From Clostridiaceae bacterium (GTDB lineage: Bacteria; Bacillota; Clostridia; DSM-8532): DNA of 64,000 bases. A model generated the notes under the pieces. It saw only the letters and a program-made list of their open reading frames with translations. It did no database searches and was not told the origin of the DNA. The translations under genes and the position numbers were made by a program. The stretch is from NCBI GenBank assembly GCA_012840245.1, contig DULR01000037.1:18005-82004 (forward strand). The letters are read 5' to 3'. Positions 35,459 through 44,271 of this stretch are shown here, in pieces. Numbering within the stretch: position 1 is the stretch's first letter; every line of letters begins with the position of its first letter.

Positions 35459-36933
35459 CCTGCAGCCTTCATCACCATGTTCTGGTGCTCCTGTATATAT
35501 ACCTTCGATGTCGATGTGCTGTGGGACGTGCTGTTCTTCATATATAAATCAAAATGACCGTTGACGCCGTTTTCGATGGTGTCTACACCATGAGGCATTC
35601 CAGAAAGGGAGGCAGCGATGTTCATGCCGTTATGATATATCACAACAGCTCTGGGAGACCATTTCCACGTTCCAAAGAGCGATTTCATGATATTGGTATC
35701 CGAAGCTGTCAAAGGCTCGATATCGGCGTGGTTGTACCCTCCGATCATTTTTGCCCTGAACTGTTTTCCTGTGTCCACATCAACCACTGTAAAGGTGTCC
35801 CCTCTCTTCAGCAGATACTGGCCCTCAAGGTTCCAGTCAACGGCTGTTCCGCGGCGCAGCGGAGCTTTGTCCTGCCCGGGGGTCACTGTATAAGTTCTCG
35901 GAGCATACCCTGAAATGGCTATTTTTTCTCCGGCATTGAACCACTCATCAGCATCCATGTAATTGTATTTCAATATCTGCTGTGCCGGAACTCCGAATTT
36001 TTTTGATATGGATGTGGCCGTATCACCGGCCTGGACTATATATGTCACATCAGGCCATTTGGTATTGCTTGCCGGAGGCTGTTCGGGTGCGGGGGTGGAA
36101 GGGGCTGGTGTCGTACCTGCCGCTCCCGGTATGATAAGAACCTGTCCCGGATATATTATGTCTCCGGTCAGATTATTTGCTTTCTTAAGACTGTCCACCG
36201 AAATACCATACTTATTTGCTATCTTCCAGAGGGAGTCACCTGCGACCACAGTGTAGCTGTTCATCTTTTTAGCTGAGGGACTCGAGATGTTCACTGTCTG
36301 TGTGGATGTATTGAGTTCCACAGTATATCCGAGGTTTTCGGCAATAAACCTCAATGGGGCGTATGTCACACCTTCGATCACTATGGAAGGCGGCATCTTC
36401 ACCTGTACTCCGTTTACTCTTGCAAGACCGGATCCCCGGACAAAGGCGATCATGTTATCGTTCTTGTTTATACCCACCGTATTGGACGTATCGTTCCACC
36501 AGACACTTCCACCTATCGCCTTCCCCAGATCATACAGCGGAACATAAGTCGTGTTGTTGTATATAAAGGGAGGTTTGCTGAATGTTTGCAGTGTTCCGTT
36601 GACAGCTACCCTGACATTGTAGTTGTACGCGTTTTGGGTGCTGGTTATGCTTGAAGCCGGAGCTTCCGCTGCCTGGGCGGTCACCGGGGATCCTAACATG
36701 AATGAAGATAAGAGAACAGTCCCGGCCATGATCTTGACCATATTTATCTTTATATTTGGAAATTTCTCTTTGATATAATCGATTATATTATTGTTCAAAC
36801 GCCTTTTGTTATCCTCATCTATTTTATTGAATTCGTCGGCGAACTCCACATCGTTCATATTGGTGTCGATATAAAGGATAAGGTCATAGCCGTCAGCAGT
36901 TTCTATCAGTTTGTAGCTTCTGAAAAGATCCAA
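35452..36933 (-). CDS. LysM and copper-amine-oxidase-N domain cell-wall/spore protein
   Basis: The 493-residue protein has a cytoplasmic N-terminus of about 65 residues (YDLILYIDTNMND .. IIDYIKEKFPNIKINMVKIM), one membrane or signal segment (about 66-88), then a copper-amine-oxidase N-terminal-like pair (VRVAVNGTLQTFSKPPFIYN .. PLRFIAENLGYTVEL). Two LysM repeats follow (YTVVAGDSLWKIANKYGISV about 227-270 and YIVQAGDTATSISKKFGVPA about 298-341). The C-terminal domain contains MPHGVDTIENGVNGHFDLYM. Similar proteins attach to peptidoglycan, often in the spore envelope. TTG 36933 is the start; its AAAGGGG lies within a terminator hairpin. Confidence 0.78.
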   Translation of the reverse strand: MDLFRSYKLIETADGYDLILYIDTNMNDVEFADEFNKIDEDNKRRLNNNIIDYIKEKFPNIKINMVKIMAGTVLLSSFMLGSPVTAQAAEAPASSITSTQNAYNYNVRVAVNGTLQTFSKPPFIYNNTTYVPLYDLGKAIGGSVWWNDTSNTVGINKNDNMIAFVRGSGLARVNGVQVKMPPSIVIEGVTYAPLRFIAENLGYTVELNTSTQTVNISSPSAKKMNSYTVVAGDSLWKIANKYGISVDSLKKANNLTGDIIYPGQVLIIPGAAGTTPAPSTPAPEQPPASNTKWPDVTYIVQAGDTATSISKKFGVPAQQILKYNYMDADEWFNAGEKIAISGYAPRTYTVTPGQDKAPLRRGTAVDWNLEGQYLLKRGDTFTVVDVDTGKQFRAKMIGGYNHADIEPLTASDTNIMKSLFGTWKWSPRAVVIYHNGMNIAASLSGMPHGVDTIENGVNGHFDLYMKNSTSHSTSTSKVYIQEHQNMVMKAAGK

Positions 36934-36974
36934 AAAAAACTACCCCTTTCACTCAATTATAGTGATAGGGGTAG
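36933..36974 (-). terminator. speA terminator that also covers the LysM gene ribosome-binding site
   Basis: On the minus strand CTACCCCT and AGTGA arms (36974 down to 36940) form a stem of 8 plus 5 bp with one T-T mismatch, followed directly by eight T. The descending arm AGTGAAAGGGGTAG contains the Shine-Dalgarno of the next gene, and the last T of the tract is the first base of its TTG start. The hairpin therefore both ends speA transcripts and can hide the downstream ribosome-binding site. Confidence 0.72.
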
Positions 36975-36997
36975 TATCTGCAATAATCACGAAAATA

Positions 36998-38917
36998 TTA
37001 TCGTTCATAATAGGTATACCCGCGAAGACCGTTGTCATATGCCTGCATGATCTCCTTGCGCTCGCTTGCGCTTATCAGACCTTCGCTTATGGCTTTCTCA
37101 GCTGTTTTCCTGAAGTTCTCAAGCATTCTTTTCGGATCGAATTCTACATAGGACAAAACGTCCGAAACGCTGTCCCCATGTATTTCCTTCACGAAATCAA
37201 AATGACCGTCGGGATGTATCCTTATACTTACCACATTGGTATCTCCGAACAGGTTGTGCAGATCACCCAGGGTCTCCTGGTAAGCGCCTACGAGAAAGAT
37301 CCCCAGATAATAGTCTTCACTGTTTTTGATGTCGTGTACGGGCAAAGTATGTTTAACATCGTGAAGATCGATGAACCTGTCTATCTTTCCGTCGCAATCA
37401 CATGTTATGTCGGCAAGTACTGCATTTCTTCCGGGCATCTCCAAAAGTCTGTGCATAGGCATGATAGGAAACAGCTGATCTATTGCCCAGCTGTCGGGTA
37501 TGGACTGGAATACCGAGAAGTTGCAATAATAAATATCGGCTATGGCGCTCTCTATATCCTCGAGCTCAGGCGGTGCGTGCTTCAGCTTCGTTTTGACCCT
37601 GGCTATCTGATGCATGGTGTTCCAGAAGATCTTTTCAGCAAATGCCCTTTGCCTCAGGCTTATTTTGCCGTGCTTGAACAAGTCCCGTATCTCATCGCGG
37701 TAATAGAGCGCATCGTTATAGCATTCCTGCAGATTCTTCATGGATATGTTCCTATATACGTCATACAGGTTCTTTATCTGCTCCGGCAGGCCGCTGTCAA
37801 GCTTTTCAGGCAAATCATATTCTGTGAACTTCTCCACATCCAGAACATTGAACAAAAGGACAGAGTAATATGCGACCGTGGTCCTGCCTGACTCGGTTAT
37901 TATGGTGGGATGAGGCACATTTGCCGGATCGAGGATCATCATAACAGCCTCGACGATATCAGTGCAATATTCTTCCACTGTGTAGTTGCGGCTGTTTGTG
38001 TAGTTGGTGTTCGAGCCGTCGTAGTCAACGGCAAGTCCACCGCCCAGATCGAGATATCCCATGGGGGCGCCTTCCTTCACAAGCTCCGCATATATGCATG
38101 TAGCCTCCAGAACAGCCGACCTTATATCCCTTATATTGGGTATCTGGGATCCAAGATGATAATGGAGAAGTTTCAATGACCCCAGCATATTCTTTTCCTT
38201 CAATATATCTACCATCTCGATGATCTGGGACATATTGAGACCGAAAATGCTCCTGTCACCGCCTGATTCGGTCCAGTGTCCGCCTGCCTTTGAAGAAAGC
38301 TTGATCCGTATTCCTATGTTGGGCTTTATCCCCAGCATCTGGGATCTTTCCATAACGATGTCTAGCTCTCCCGGCATTTCGATGACAAAGAACAGCATGA
38401 AACCCATCTTTATGGCATACAGACCCAGATCTATAAACTCCTCATCCTTATATCCGTTGCATATGATGCAGGCTTCTTTGTCTTTCATGACAGACAGGGC
38501 TGCAATAAGTTCAGCCTTGCTGCCCACTTCAAGGCCGTGGTGATACCTCTGGCCGAACTTGGCGACCTCCTCTACCACCTGTTGCTGCTGATTGACCTTG
38601 ATGGGGTATACCCCTCTGTAAGTTCCTTTATAATTCAGCTTTTCTATCGCGCTTTTGAAAGACTCGTTGAGAAATGATATCTGTGCGTCGAGCAAATTTT
38701 CGATGCGTATTAAAACAGGCATGTTAAGACCACGTTCCCGAATACCTGAAATTATGTCCATAAAGCTTACTGCTGCGTCTGGGTTGTCCTTGTATGGATT
38801 GACCGTGACCTCGCCTTTGTCCGAAACTGAAAAGTAACCGGCACCCCAGTTTTTGATGCCGTAAAGCTCTTCGGACTTTTCTTTGGTCCATCTTCCCAAA
38901 AGCTCACTTTTTATCAT
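36998..38917 (-). CDS. speA: Biosynthetic arginine decarboxylase
   Basis: SpeA decarboxylates arginine to agmatine for polyamine synthesis. The fold-III PLP enzyme has its PLP lysine in GVYPIKVNQQ (Lys107), then HHGLEVGSKAELIAAL, GHWTESGGDRSIFGLN, YLDLGGGLAVDYDGS and the ITESGRTTVAYYSVLLF segment. The length of 639 residues matches E. coli-type SpeA. AGGGTGG precedes the ATG. It is a single gene ended by a clear terminator; agmatinase and speD/E are not nearby. Confidence 0.95.
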   Translation of the reverse strand: MIKSELLGRWTKEKSEELYGIKNWGAGYFSVSDKGEVTVNPYKDNPDAAVSFMDIISGIRERGLNMPVLIRIENLLDAQISFLNESFKSAIEKLNYKGTYRGVYPIKVNQQQQVVEEVAKFGQRYHHGLEVGSKAELIAALSVMKDKEACIICNGYKDEEFIDLGLYAIKMGFMLFFVIEMPGELDIVMERSQMLGIKPNIGIRIKLSSKAGGHWTESGGDRSIFGLNMSQIIEMVDILKEKNMLGSLKLLHYHLGSQIPNIRDIRSAVLEATCIYAELVKEGAPMGYLDLGGGLAVDYDGSNTNYTNSRNYTVEEYCTDIVEAVMMILDPANVPHPTIITESGRTTVAYYSVLLFNVLDVEKFTEYDLPEKLDSGLPEQIKNLYDVYRNISMKNLQECYNDALYYRDEIRDLFKHGKISLRQRAFAEKIFWNTMHQIARVKTKLKHAPPELEDIESAIADIYYCNFSVFQSIPDSWAIDQLFPIMPMHRLLEMPGRNAVLADITCDCDGKIDRFIDLHDVKHTLPVHDIKNSEDYYLGIFLVGAYQETLGDLHNLFGDTNVVSIRIHPDGHFDFVKEIHGDSVSDVLSYVEFDPKRMLENFRKTAEKAISEGLISASERKEIMQAYDNGLRGYTYYER

Positions 38918-39005
38918 TTCGATCTACCACCCTACAGCATGAATCTGTTTGCAAACAATTATATATGATAACACAATACTTCCGGTATTATCAATAATAT
39001 GAAAA

Positions 39006-39082
39006 TGTCATTCCGAACGAAGTGAAAAATCTTAAAACCTGCATGGACAGTATATAAGATTCTTCGCTGCATTCAGAATGAC
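39006..39082. repeat. Family A repeat upstream of speA
   Basis: GTCATTCCGAACGAAGTGAAAAATCTT forms the left half and AAGATTCTTCGCTGCATTCAGAATGAC the right half, with about 23 bases between, so the element is one palindromic unit. It lies in the 274-base gap between speA and the lipoprotein gene, which holds only this and the next repeat. Confidence 0.8.
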
Positions 39083-39140
39083 AACAGAGTCAACTCAGGA
39101 TGGTTAAAGAATTCTGCCAGAATGGCAGGAAAGCATGGAA

Positions 39141-39195
39141 AAAGGACTGTCCCCTATACGCAAAATGTGCATAAAGGACCGTCCCCTGTGCTCAG
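39141..39195. repeat. Family B-related GGAC repeat adjoining the lipoprotein stop
   Basis: AAAGGACTGTCCCCTATACGC and AAAGGACCGTCCCCTGTGC lie in tandem, in direct orientation, about 31 bases apart. The second copy runs into the stop codon of the lipoprotein gene at 39192. Confidence 0.55.
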
Positions 39196-40100
39196 TATTT
39201 TATTGCATTTACCATATCTTCTGTAACCGTGTATTCCCTGAGTCTTTCATAGCCATCTGCCATAGATTCCAGACTTGCACCGGCATCTCCGATTATCGAC
39301 TTGTATTTTAAATTATAATCTGGCTCAAACCGTGCTACTATCATTTCAAACTTTTCATCATCACAACTTAACAAATAGGCGTGACCTTCATGCTTCATCC
39401 GGTCATCATAAGGTTTTTGCGGGATTTCAAAAACCTGTGCCAGATAAGAACCATCAGAAAGCCGCACGATCTCCGTAATTGATCTCGAGACTACCTCACC
39501 GTTGCGTTCAATAATATACTCATATTCCAATGTATTGTTTTTAGTATCAAGCTTTCCTTGATATGTCTTGACATCACCCTTCTTATCGTTAGGGCCAAAT
39601 CCATCCTCTTCATTGGTATAGGTTTGGCTGAAAGTTATAATGTCGCCGTTTTTCTCCCTCACTGCGTCAAATTTGCCGTTTTTGCCTGTTTCCTTCGCAT
39701 TGTCACCAGGCTCCAGATAGTCATATGGAGGTAAGTTGACTATGGCAGCTGTAGGAACAAGGTAGTCGAAGCCTATACCGGTTATCAGTTCAAAGTCATC
39801 TGATTCATAACTGTTGATCGCACCTTCAAAGCGGCTCATAGCACTGTCAAAGGCATCGTAAAAATCACTCAGTTCCATTCCCGGTTCATTGTAAATGCCG
39901 CCTTTGGAAGCCTTCGGTTCTTCCTTTTTCGAGCCCTTATTATCAGATTGCTTCGGCTCATCCTTATCCTTTTCTCTGATAGTCTGTTTTTCATCCCTGT
40001 CTATAACATCATCGGAATCAGAAGGAGCAACTCTGCCACAACCGGCAAATAACAGCGCAACAACCAACAATGCGATAATCAGCCTGTTAATCGTACTCAT
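39192..40100 (-). CDS. Lipoprotein of unknown function
   Basis: The 302-residue protein starts with a signal peptide ending in the lipobox LLFAGC (Cys21). A low-complexity charged stretch rich in Lys, Asp and Glu (about residues 30-68) follows, then a soluble domain containing GIGFDYLVPTAAIVNLPPYD and LEYEYIIERNGEVVSRSITE. I do not recognise the family. AAGGAGGAT lies 5 bases before the ATG. It is monocistronic, with speA and ALDH genes on either side giving no hint of function. Confidence 0.75.
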   Translation of the reverse strand: MSTINRLIIALLVVALLFAGCGRVAPSDSDDVIDRDEKQTIREKDKDEPKQSDNKGSKKEEPKASKGGIYNEPGMELSDFYDAFDSAMSRFEGAINSYESDDFELITGIGFDYLVPTAAIVNLPPYDYLEPGDNAKETGKNGKFDAVREKNGDIITFSQTYTNEEDGFGPNDKKGDVKTYQGKLDTKNNTLEYEYIIERNGEVVSRSITEIVRLSDGSYLAQVFEIPQKPYDDRMKHEGHAYLLSCDDEKFEMIVARFEPDYNLKYKSIIGDAGASLESMADGYERLREYTVTEDMVNAIKY

Positions 40101-40227
40101 CGGTTATCCTCCTTAATAGCTTATTCTTTTAAAATAATCACTGGATTTTCTATGGTTCCGATGATATTATATTGGGTTCTTCCTGTTTCTGTAATCACCC
40201 TGAGGATGATTTTGACAGGATGTCGGC

Positions 40228-41598
40228 TTATTTCATTATCTTCTTCAGCAAATCGATTTTATTCTCATATGGCGGATATCTAAGCGGAATATCGATATAG
40301 CAGGATTTTTTCATTATGCTTTTCTTATGCGTGAAGGTGTCAAAGCTCCATTTGCCATGATAGCTGCCCATCCCGCTTTCTCCAACTCCGCCGAAGGGCA
40401 TGTATGGGGTAGCCAGATGGACCAGGGTGTCATTGATGCATCCGCCGCCGAATGAGATCCTGCTTATGATTTCATGCTCAAATTTCCTGTTTCGGGTAAA
40501 CAGATAAAGAGCCAGAGGTTTAGGACGACTGGTTATGGCAGAGAATATCTCTTCCGGATCTTCATACGTCAAAACCGGCAGGATGGGGCCAAAAATCTCT
40601 TCATGCATCACCGCGTCTTCCCAGGTGACATTTTCAAGGATGGTCGGTGAGATCCGTAGGCCCGACTCATCGTACTCACCGCCATAATACACCTTTTCTT
40701 TGTCGATAAGGCCGAGCAGACGTCTGAAATGCTTTTCGTTCACGATCCTGGGATATTGAGGATTCTCACATGGATGCTCCCCGTAAAATACGGTTATATA
40801 TCTTTTCATCGAGCCAATGAGGCTGTCTTTTACATCTTTATGCACATAAACATAATCAGGCGCAACGCAGGTTTGTCCCGAATTGATGATCTTTCCCCAT
40901 ATGATCCTTCTTGCAGCAAGATCGATATCGACATCCCTGTCAACGATGCACGGGCTTTTTCCGCCTAACTCAAGGGTAACAGGGGTTAGATTTCTTGCAG
41001 CCTTCTCCATTACCGTTTTTCCTACCTGTACGCTGCCTGTAAAGAAAATATAATCAAATTTTTCGTTAAGCAGCTCCTGATTCGCTTCTCTTCCGCCTTC
41101 CACAACAGCGATGTATTCTTTTTCAAAACAGCTCAATATCCTTCTCAGTACGGCCGATGTGGCAGGCGAGTATGCGGATGGCTTTACAACTGCACAGTTG
41201 CCGCCGGCAACAGCGCCGATCAAAGGCGCGACAGTCAGTTGAAATGGATAATTCCATGGCGACATTATCAAAACTACTCCATATGGTTCAGAAACGATGT
41301 ATGAAGTCGATTTGAACTGTGTCATGGGTGTTCTTGCCCTCTTGGCTTTGCACCATTTCCTTATGTTTCTGATGGCGTCGTTAAGTTCATTATATACAAA
41401 ACCCACTTCGGTCGCGTATGCTTCGAAGGGCGACTTGTTCAGATCCCATTTCAGGGCGTCCAGTATATCGCCTTCGTTTTCTTTGATAACAGCTTTCAGT
41501 TTTTTCAGGGCATTGATGCGAAAATCGATATCCAATGTATTACCTGTCGAAAAAAAAGCCCGTTGCTTCTCTGTCAGATTTTTTATGTCGATTGACAT
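40228..41598 (-). CDS. Aldehyde dehydrogenase (class 3-like)
   Basis: The 456-residue length, without the N-terminal extension of 490-residue ALDHs, and sequences such as WNYPFQLTVAPLIGAVAGGN, FFTGSVQVGKTVMEKAARNL, the glutamate motif LELGGKSPC and the catalytic cysteine in NSGQTCVAPDYV identify a class 3-type NAD(P)-dependent aldehyde dehydrogenase. AAGGAGTG lies before ATG 41598, and an in-frame upstream ATG is rejected. It starts 4 bases after the FGGY kinase stop, third in TetR-kinase-ALDH. It probably oxidises an aldehyde made in the pathway encoded by this island. Confidence 0.9.
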   Translation of the reverse strand: MSIDIKNLTEKQRAFFSTGNTLDIDFRINALKKLKAVIKENEGDILDALKWDLNKSPFEAYATEVGFVYNELNDAIRNIRKWCKAKRARTPMTQFKSTSYIVSEPYGVVLIMSPWNYPFQLTVAPLIGAVAGGNCAVVKPSAYSPATSAVLRRILSCFEKEYIAVVEGGREANQELLNEKFDYIFFTGSVQVGKTVMEKAARNLTPVTLELGGKSPCIVDRDVDIDLAARRIIWGKIINSGQTCVAPDYVYVHKDVKDSLIGSMKRYITVFYGEHPCENPQYPRIVNEKHFRRLLGLIDKEKVYYGGEYDESGLRISPTILENVTWEDAVMHEEIFGPILPVLTYEDPEEIFSAITSRPKPLALYLFTRNRKFEHEIISRISFGGGCINDTLVHLATPYMPFGGVGESGMGSYHGKWSFDTFTHKKSIMKKSCYIDIPLRYPPYENKIDLLKKIMK

Positions 41599-41602
41599 GG
41601 TT

Positions 41603-43231
41603 TCACTCCTTTGTTTGATTTGAATAGCGCTGTACAGCTGCCTTGTTCCCGTTGAGACTGCGGAAATTCGATACATTGTTTTTATACAGGGTTTTGAATA
41701 CCTCGAAATACCCGTCGTAGATCCGCTTATTATTAATATCCGGAGAATATTTCCGGCTGACTTTGACCATCCTTTTGGCCTCGCTCAGCCTGTTTATGAT
41801 GCCAAGACCAACTGCAGCCACGAGCGCTGCTCCGACCGACCCTGCATTCTGCGGCTCTTCCACCGTTTCGATCTCCCTGCCCAGTATGTCAGAAAGGATC
41901 TGGCATGTCAAAGGCGCCAGAGCACCGCCGCCCACGAAGCGTATCGGATTTGATGTTCTGATTTTCTTTTCCTGGGCTTCGAGCATCCATCTCAGATGGT
42001 AACAGACTCCTTCCAGCACCGAATGTATAAGCTCTGTCTTGCCTGTTTCCAGGCTGATGTTGAAAAACATGCCCCTTGCGTTTGAGTCCTCAAAGGGACA
42101 CCGGTTCCCATGCAGCCACGGAGTGAAAATGACCCCGTTGCTGCCCGGGGGAACATCCCTGATGGCACTGATCATATAATCATAAAGGCTTCTGTATACT
42201 GTCTCCTTCGAGTCTGAGATTTTCTTTTTCTCAAGATATATGCCTATTTCATCTAGGGCAAGATGATCCTTCACCCACTCAAGGCATTTGCCTGCAGTTT
42301 CGAGCTCTGCGAAATAATTGAAGCAGTCACTGTCAGCACCTACAATGGCGGCTATCATTGACGAAGTGTCGACAATCTGCTTTTTGACGACCGTAGAGAC
42401 CCAGCCCGATGTCCCTGAGTAAATATGCGTATCTCCGGGCTCCACTGCTCCGGCACCTACGCCGATCAGTGAGGCATCACCACCTCCGCCGAATACCGGA
42501 GTGCCCTCCTTCAGATGAAGCCGGGCTGCCGCTTCTTTTGTTATTCGACCAACCATTTCGGAGCATCCTTTTATTTCAGGCAGGTGATCCATGTTCACTT
42601 CGAGCATCCTGCACATTTCAGGACTGAAGCCTTCCCTGCCTTTCCTCGTGTCATAGAGCAGAGTCGCATAGGCACTGTCAGGCGTCATAATGAATTTTCC
42701 GGTACATTTGCTTATCAGGAACTCCTTTACGTCAAGCCATTTATGTACTCTCCTGAAGACTTCAGGTTCATGCTTTTCCACCCATTTGTATTTCCAGACC
42801 GGGTCCTTGACGCTTGCCGCCACTGCATGGGTTATTGCCAGTGACTTTATGAGCCTGAATACATTGACGCCGGCTATCTGCAAACCGTATGCCATTCCAT
42901 TCTTCAGTTCCTCGCCGGCTCTTTGATCCATGTAGCTCATGGCTCTGCGGACAGGGTTGCCTTCACTGTCTACAAGTACCAGTCCCTGCATCTGGGAACA
43001 GAATGATATCCCCTGAATGCTGTCTGCCGAAATGTTGTTTTTCCTGAGGACTCTTTCGGTTGTAACGCACATGGCGTTCCACCAGCTGTCCGGGTCCTGC
43101 TCCGCTCCTCCGTTTTCCAAAACAAAAAGCTCATAGCCCTCCATTTCGGAAGCTACAAGCTTTATGGTATCGGAAATATCGAATATACAGGTCTTGATCC
43201 CCGTGGTCCCGACATCATAGGCAATAATCAT
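41603..43231 (-). CDS. FGGY-family carbohydrate kinase
   Basis: The N-terminal ATPase motif AYDVGTTGIKTCIFD and the Asp in SYMDQRAGEEL, together with the phosphate/adenosine motifs IYSGTSGWVSTV and FVGGGALAPLTCQILSDILG, show an FGGY sugar or polyol kinase of 542 residues. It resembles xylulokinase more than glycerol kinase. The family phosphorylates sugars, sugar acids or polyols, and the substrate cannot be told from motifs. It lies 21 bases after the TetR gene. AAGGGGG precedes the ATG. Confidence 0.88.
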   Translation of the reverse strand: MIIAYDVGTTGIKTCIFDISDTIKLVASEMEGYELFVLENGGAEQDPDSWWNAMCVTTERVLRKNNISADSIQGISFCSQMQGLVLVDSEGNPVRRAMSYMDQRAGEELKNGMAYGLQIAGVNVFRLIKSLAITHAVAASVKDPVWKYKWVEKHEPEVFRRVHKWLDVKEFLISKCTGKFIMTPDSAYATLLYDTRKGREGFSPEMCRMLEVNMDHLPEIKGCSEMVGRITKEAAARLHLKEGTPVFGGGGDASLIGVGAGAVEPGDTHIYSGTSGWVSTVVKKQIVDTSSMIAAIVGADSDCFNYFAELETAGKCLEWVKDHLALDEIGIYLEKKKISDSKETVYRSLYDYMISAIRDVPPGSNGVIFTPWLHGNRCPFEDSNARGMFFNISLETGKTELIHSVLEGVCYHLRWMLEAQEKKIRTSNPIRFVGGGALAPLTCQILSDILGREIETVEEPQNAGSVGAALVAAVGLGIINRLSEAKRMVKVSRKYSPDINNKRIYDGYFEVFKTLYKNNVSNFRSLNGNKAAVQRYSNQTKE

Positions 43232-43252
43232 TCTTATTACCCCCTTATTGCC

Positions 43253-43906
43253 TTATTTCAGAAAAAATGCACCCTTTATGAATTTCATCAACTGTTCGGC
43301 AACCAGTTCATCCCTGTTTACAACATCTTCTCCGACAAAGATTTTCATCCGCTCTTTATAATATTCGCAGGCATATGAAAACTGAAGCATTATAAAAAGG
43401 TTGTCAAGGTAAAATGCGAACAGGTTCTCATTTATGTCACTTCTGATATATCCCGCTTCTTTTGCCTCTTTTATCATTGATGCATAAAGGCCTGCCGTCG
43501 CGTTTTCCATATCGGAAACGATCTTCCAGACAAGACTTGAGCGGTTCTCGGTCGTCATTTCATTGTACAGCTTTGTAAGGTGGACATTTTCACGCGTGTG
43601 GACCTGAATGGCCTTTATTATCTTTTCGATCCTGGACTCCAGCTTTTCATCGCTCTTTATTATATCCTCCAGAACTGCCTTCAGTTTTTCAACACCGACA
43701 TGTACTATTGCAAGGAACAGGTTTTCCTTGTTCTCAAAGTATTTATAAAGTGAACCTACGCTTACATCTGATCTCTGTGCTATAGTATTTATATTTGCGC
43801 TGTCAAAGCCATGCTCCGAGAACTCGGCTATGGCTGCGTCCAGTATCCTTTGCCTTTTTTCTTCTGATATTTTCATGAATGTATCTTTATAAAAGCCTGA
43901 GTTCAT
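43253..43906 (-). CDS. TetR-family transcriptional regulator
   Basis: The helix-turn-helix is RILDAAIAEFSEHGFDSANI followed by AQRSDVSVGSLYKYFENKEN, typical of TetR. The ligand domain of about 150 residues is unassigned. The ATG at 43906 has GAGGTGG upstream and is preferred to an internal ATG at 43876. Operators TGAGTGA-N4-TCACTCA and TGAGTGA-N4-TCATTCA lie at its own promoter and at the divergent aminotransferase promoter. It therefore most likely represses both arms of the island and itself. Confidence 0.9.
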   Translation of the reverse strand: MNSGFYKDTFMKISEEKRQRILDAAIAEFSEHGFDSANINTIAQRSDVSVGSLYKYFENKENLFLAIVHVGVEKLKAVLEDIIKSDEKLESRIEKIIKAIQVHTRENVHLTKLYNEMTTENRSSLVWKIVSDMENATAGLYASMIKEAKEAGYIRSDINENLFAFYLDNLFIMLQFSYACEYYKERMKIFVGEDVVNRDELVAEQLMKFIKGAFFLK

Positions 43907-43922
43907 CCAGCCACCTCTTTAG

Positions 43923-43969
43923 TGAGTGAGTATTCACTCATATTCTATCATACTGTCAATTTTTTTCAA
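43923..43969 (-). promoter_or_regulatory. Promoter and TetR-type operator of the TetR-FGGY-ALDH operon
   Basis: TGAGTGA-GTAT-TCACTCA (43923-43940) is a perfect 7-4-7 palindrome. On the minus strand TTGAAA (43964-43969) and TAGAAT (43942-43947) are 16 bases apart, which puts the start point inside the operator. Confidence 0.7.
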
Positions 43970-43971
43970 GT

Positions 43972-44083
43972 GTTGTCAAGGGGACGGTTCTTCTGACAAC
44001 TTATTGTCAAGGGGACGTACATATATGTTATCTGATTACTTTTAATGCAGGTTAGGGGTAGCCCACCCTTAGTGCTGGGCTAC
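43972..44083. repeat. Family B-type pair and family C hairpin in the divergent intergenic region
   Basis: TTGTCAAGGGGACGGTTCTT and TTGTCAAGGGGACGTAC occur in tandem (about 43974-44021). A family C hairpin follows: GTAGCCCA (44058-44065) pairs with TGGGCTAC (44076-44083). The remainder of the 365-base gap is AT-rich and holds the divergent promoters. Confidence 0.6.
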
Positions 44084-44152
44084 ATGATATATGTTACATG
44101 ATGCATGATATATTTTACAAATATGATGAATGACATAAGGGTCTGATATTTG

Positions 44153-44205
44153 TTGACTTTTTCCAGCGAAATGATATATTATGATAGTGAGTGAACATTC
44201 ATTCA
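44153..44205 (+). promoter_or_regulatory. Promoter and TetR-type operator of the aminotransferase gene
   Basis: TTGACT (44153-44158) and TATATT (44175-44180, 16-base spacing; TATTAT at 18 is the alternative) precede TGAGTGA-ACAT-TCATTCA (44188-44205), which differs by one base from the perfect operator at 43923-43940. The operator covers the likely start point, as on the other side. Confidence 0.72.
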
Positions 44206-44271
44206 CCGTATTGAGCAACATATTTATATATCGAATATCAAATATGTGTATGCGGAATGGAGGTCTTTTAT

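Noticed and set aside
36962..37891. 309-codon plus-strand frame opposite speA
   Set aside because: Antisense to an intact arginine decarboxylase, without ribosome-binding site.
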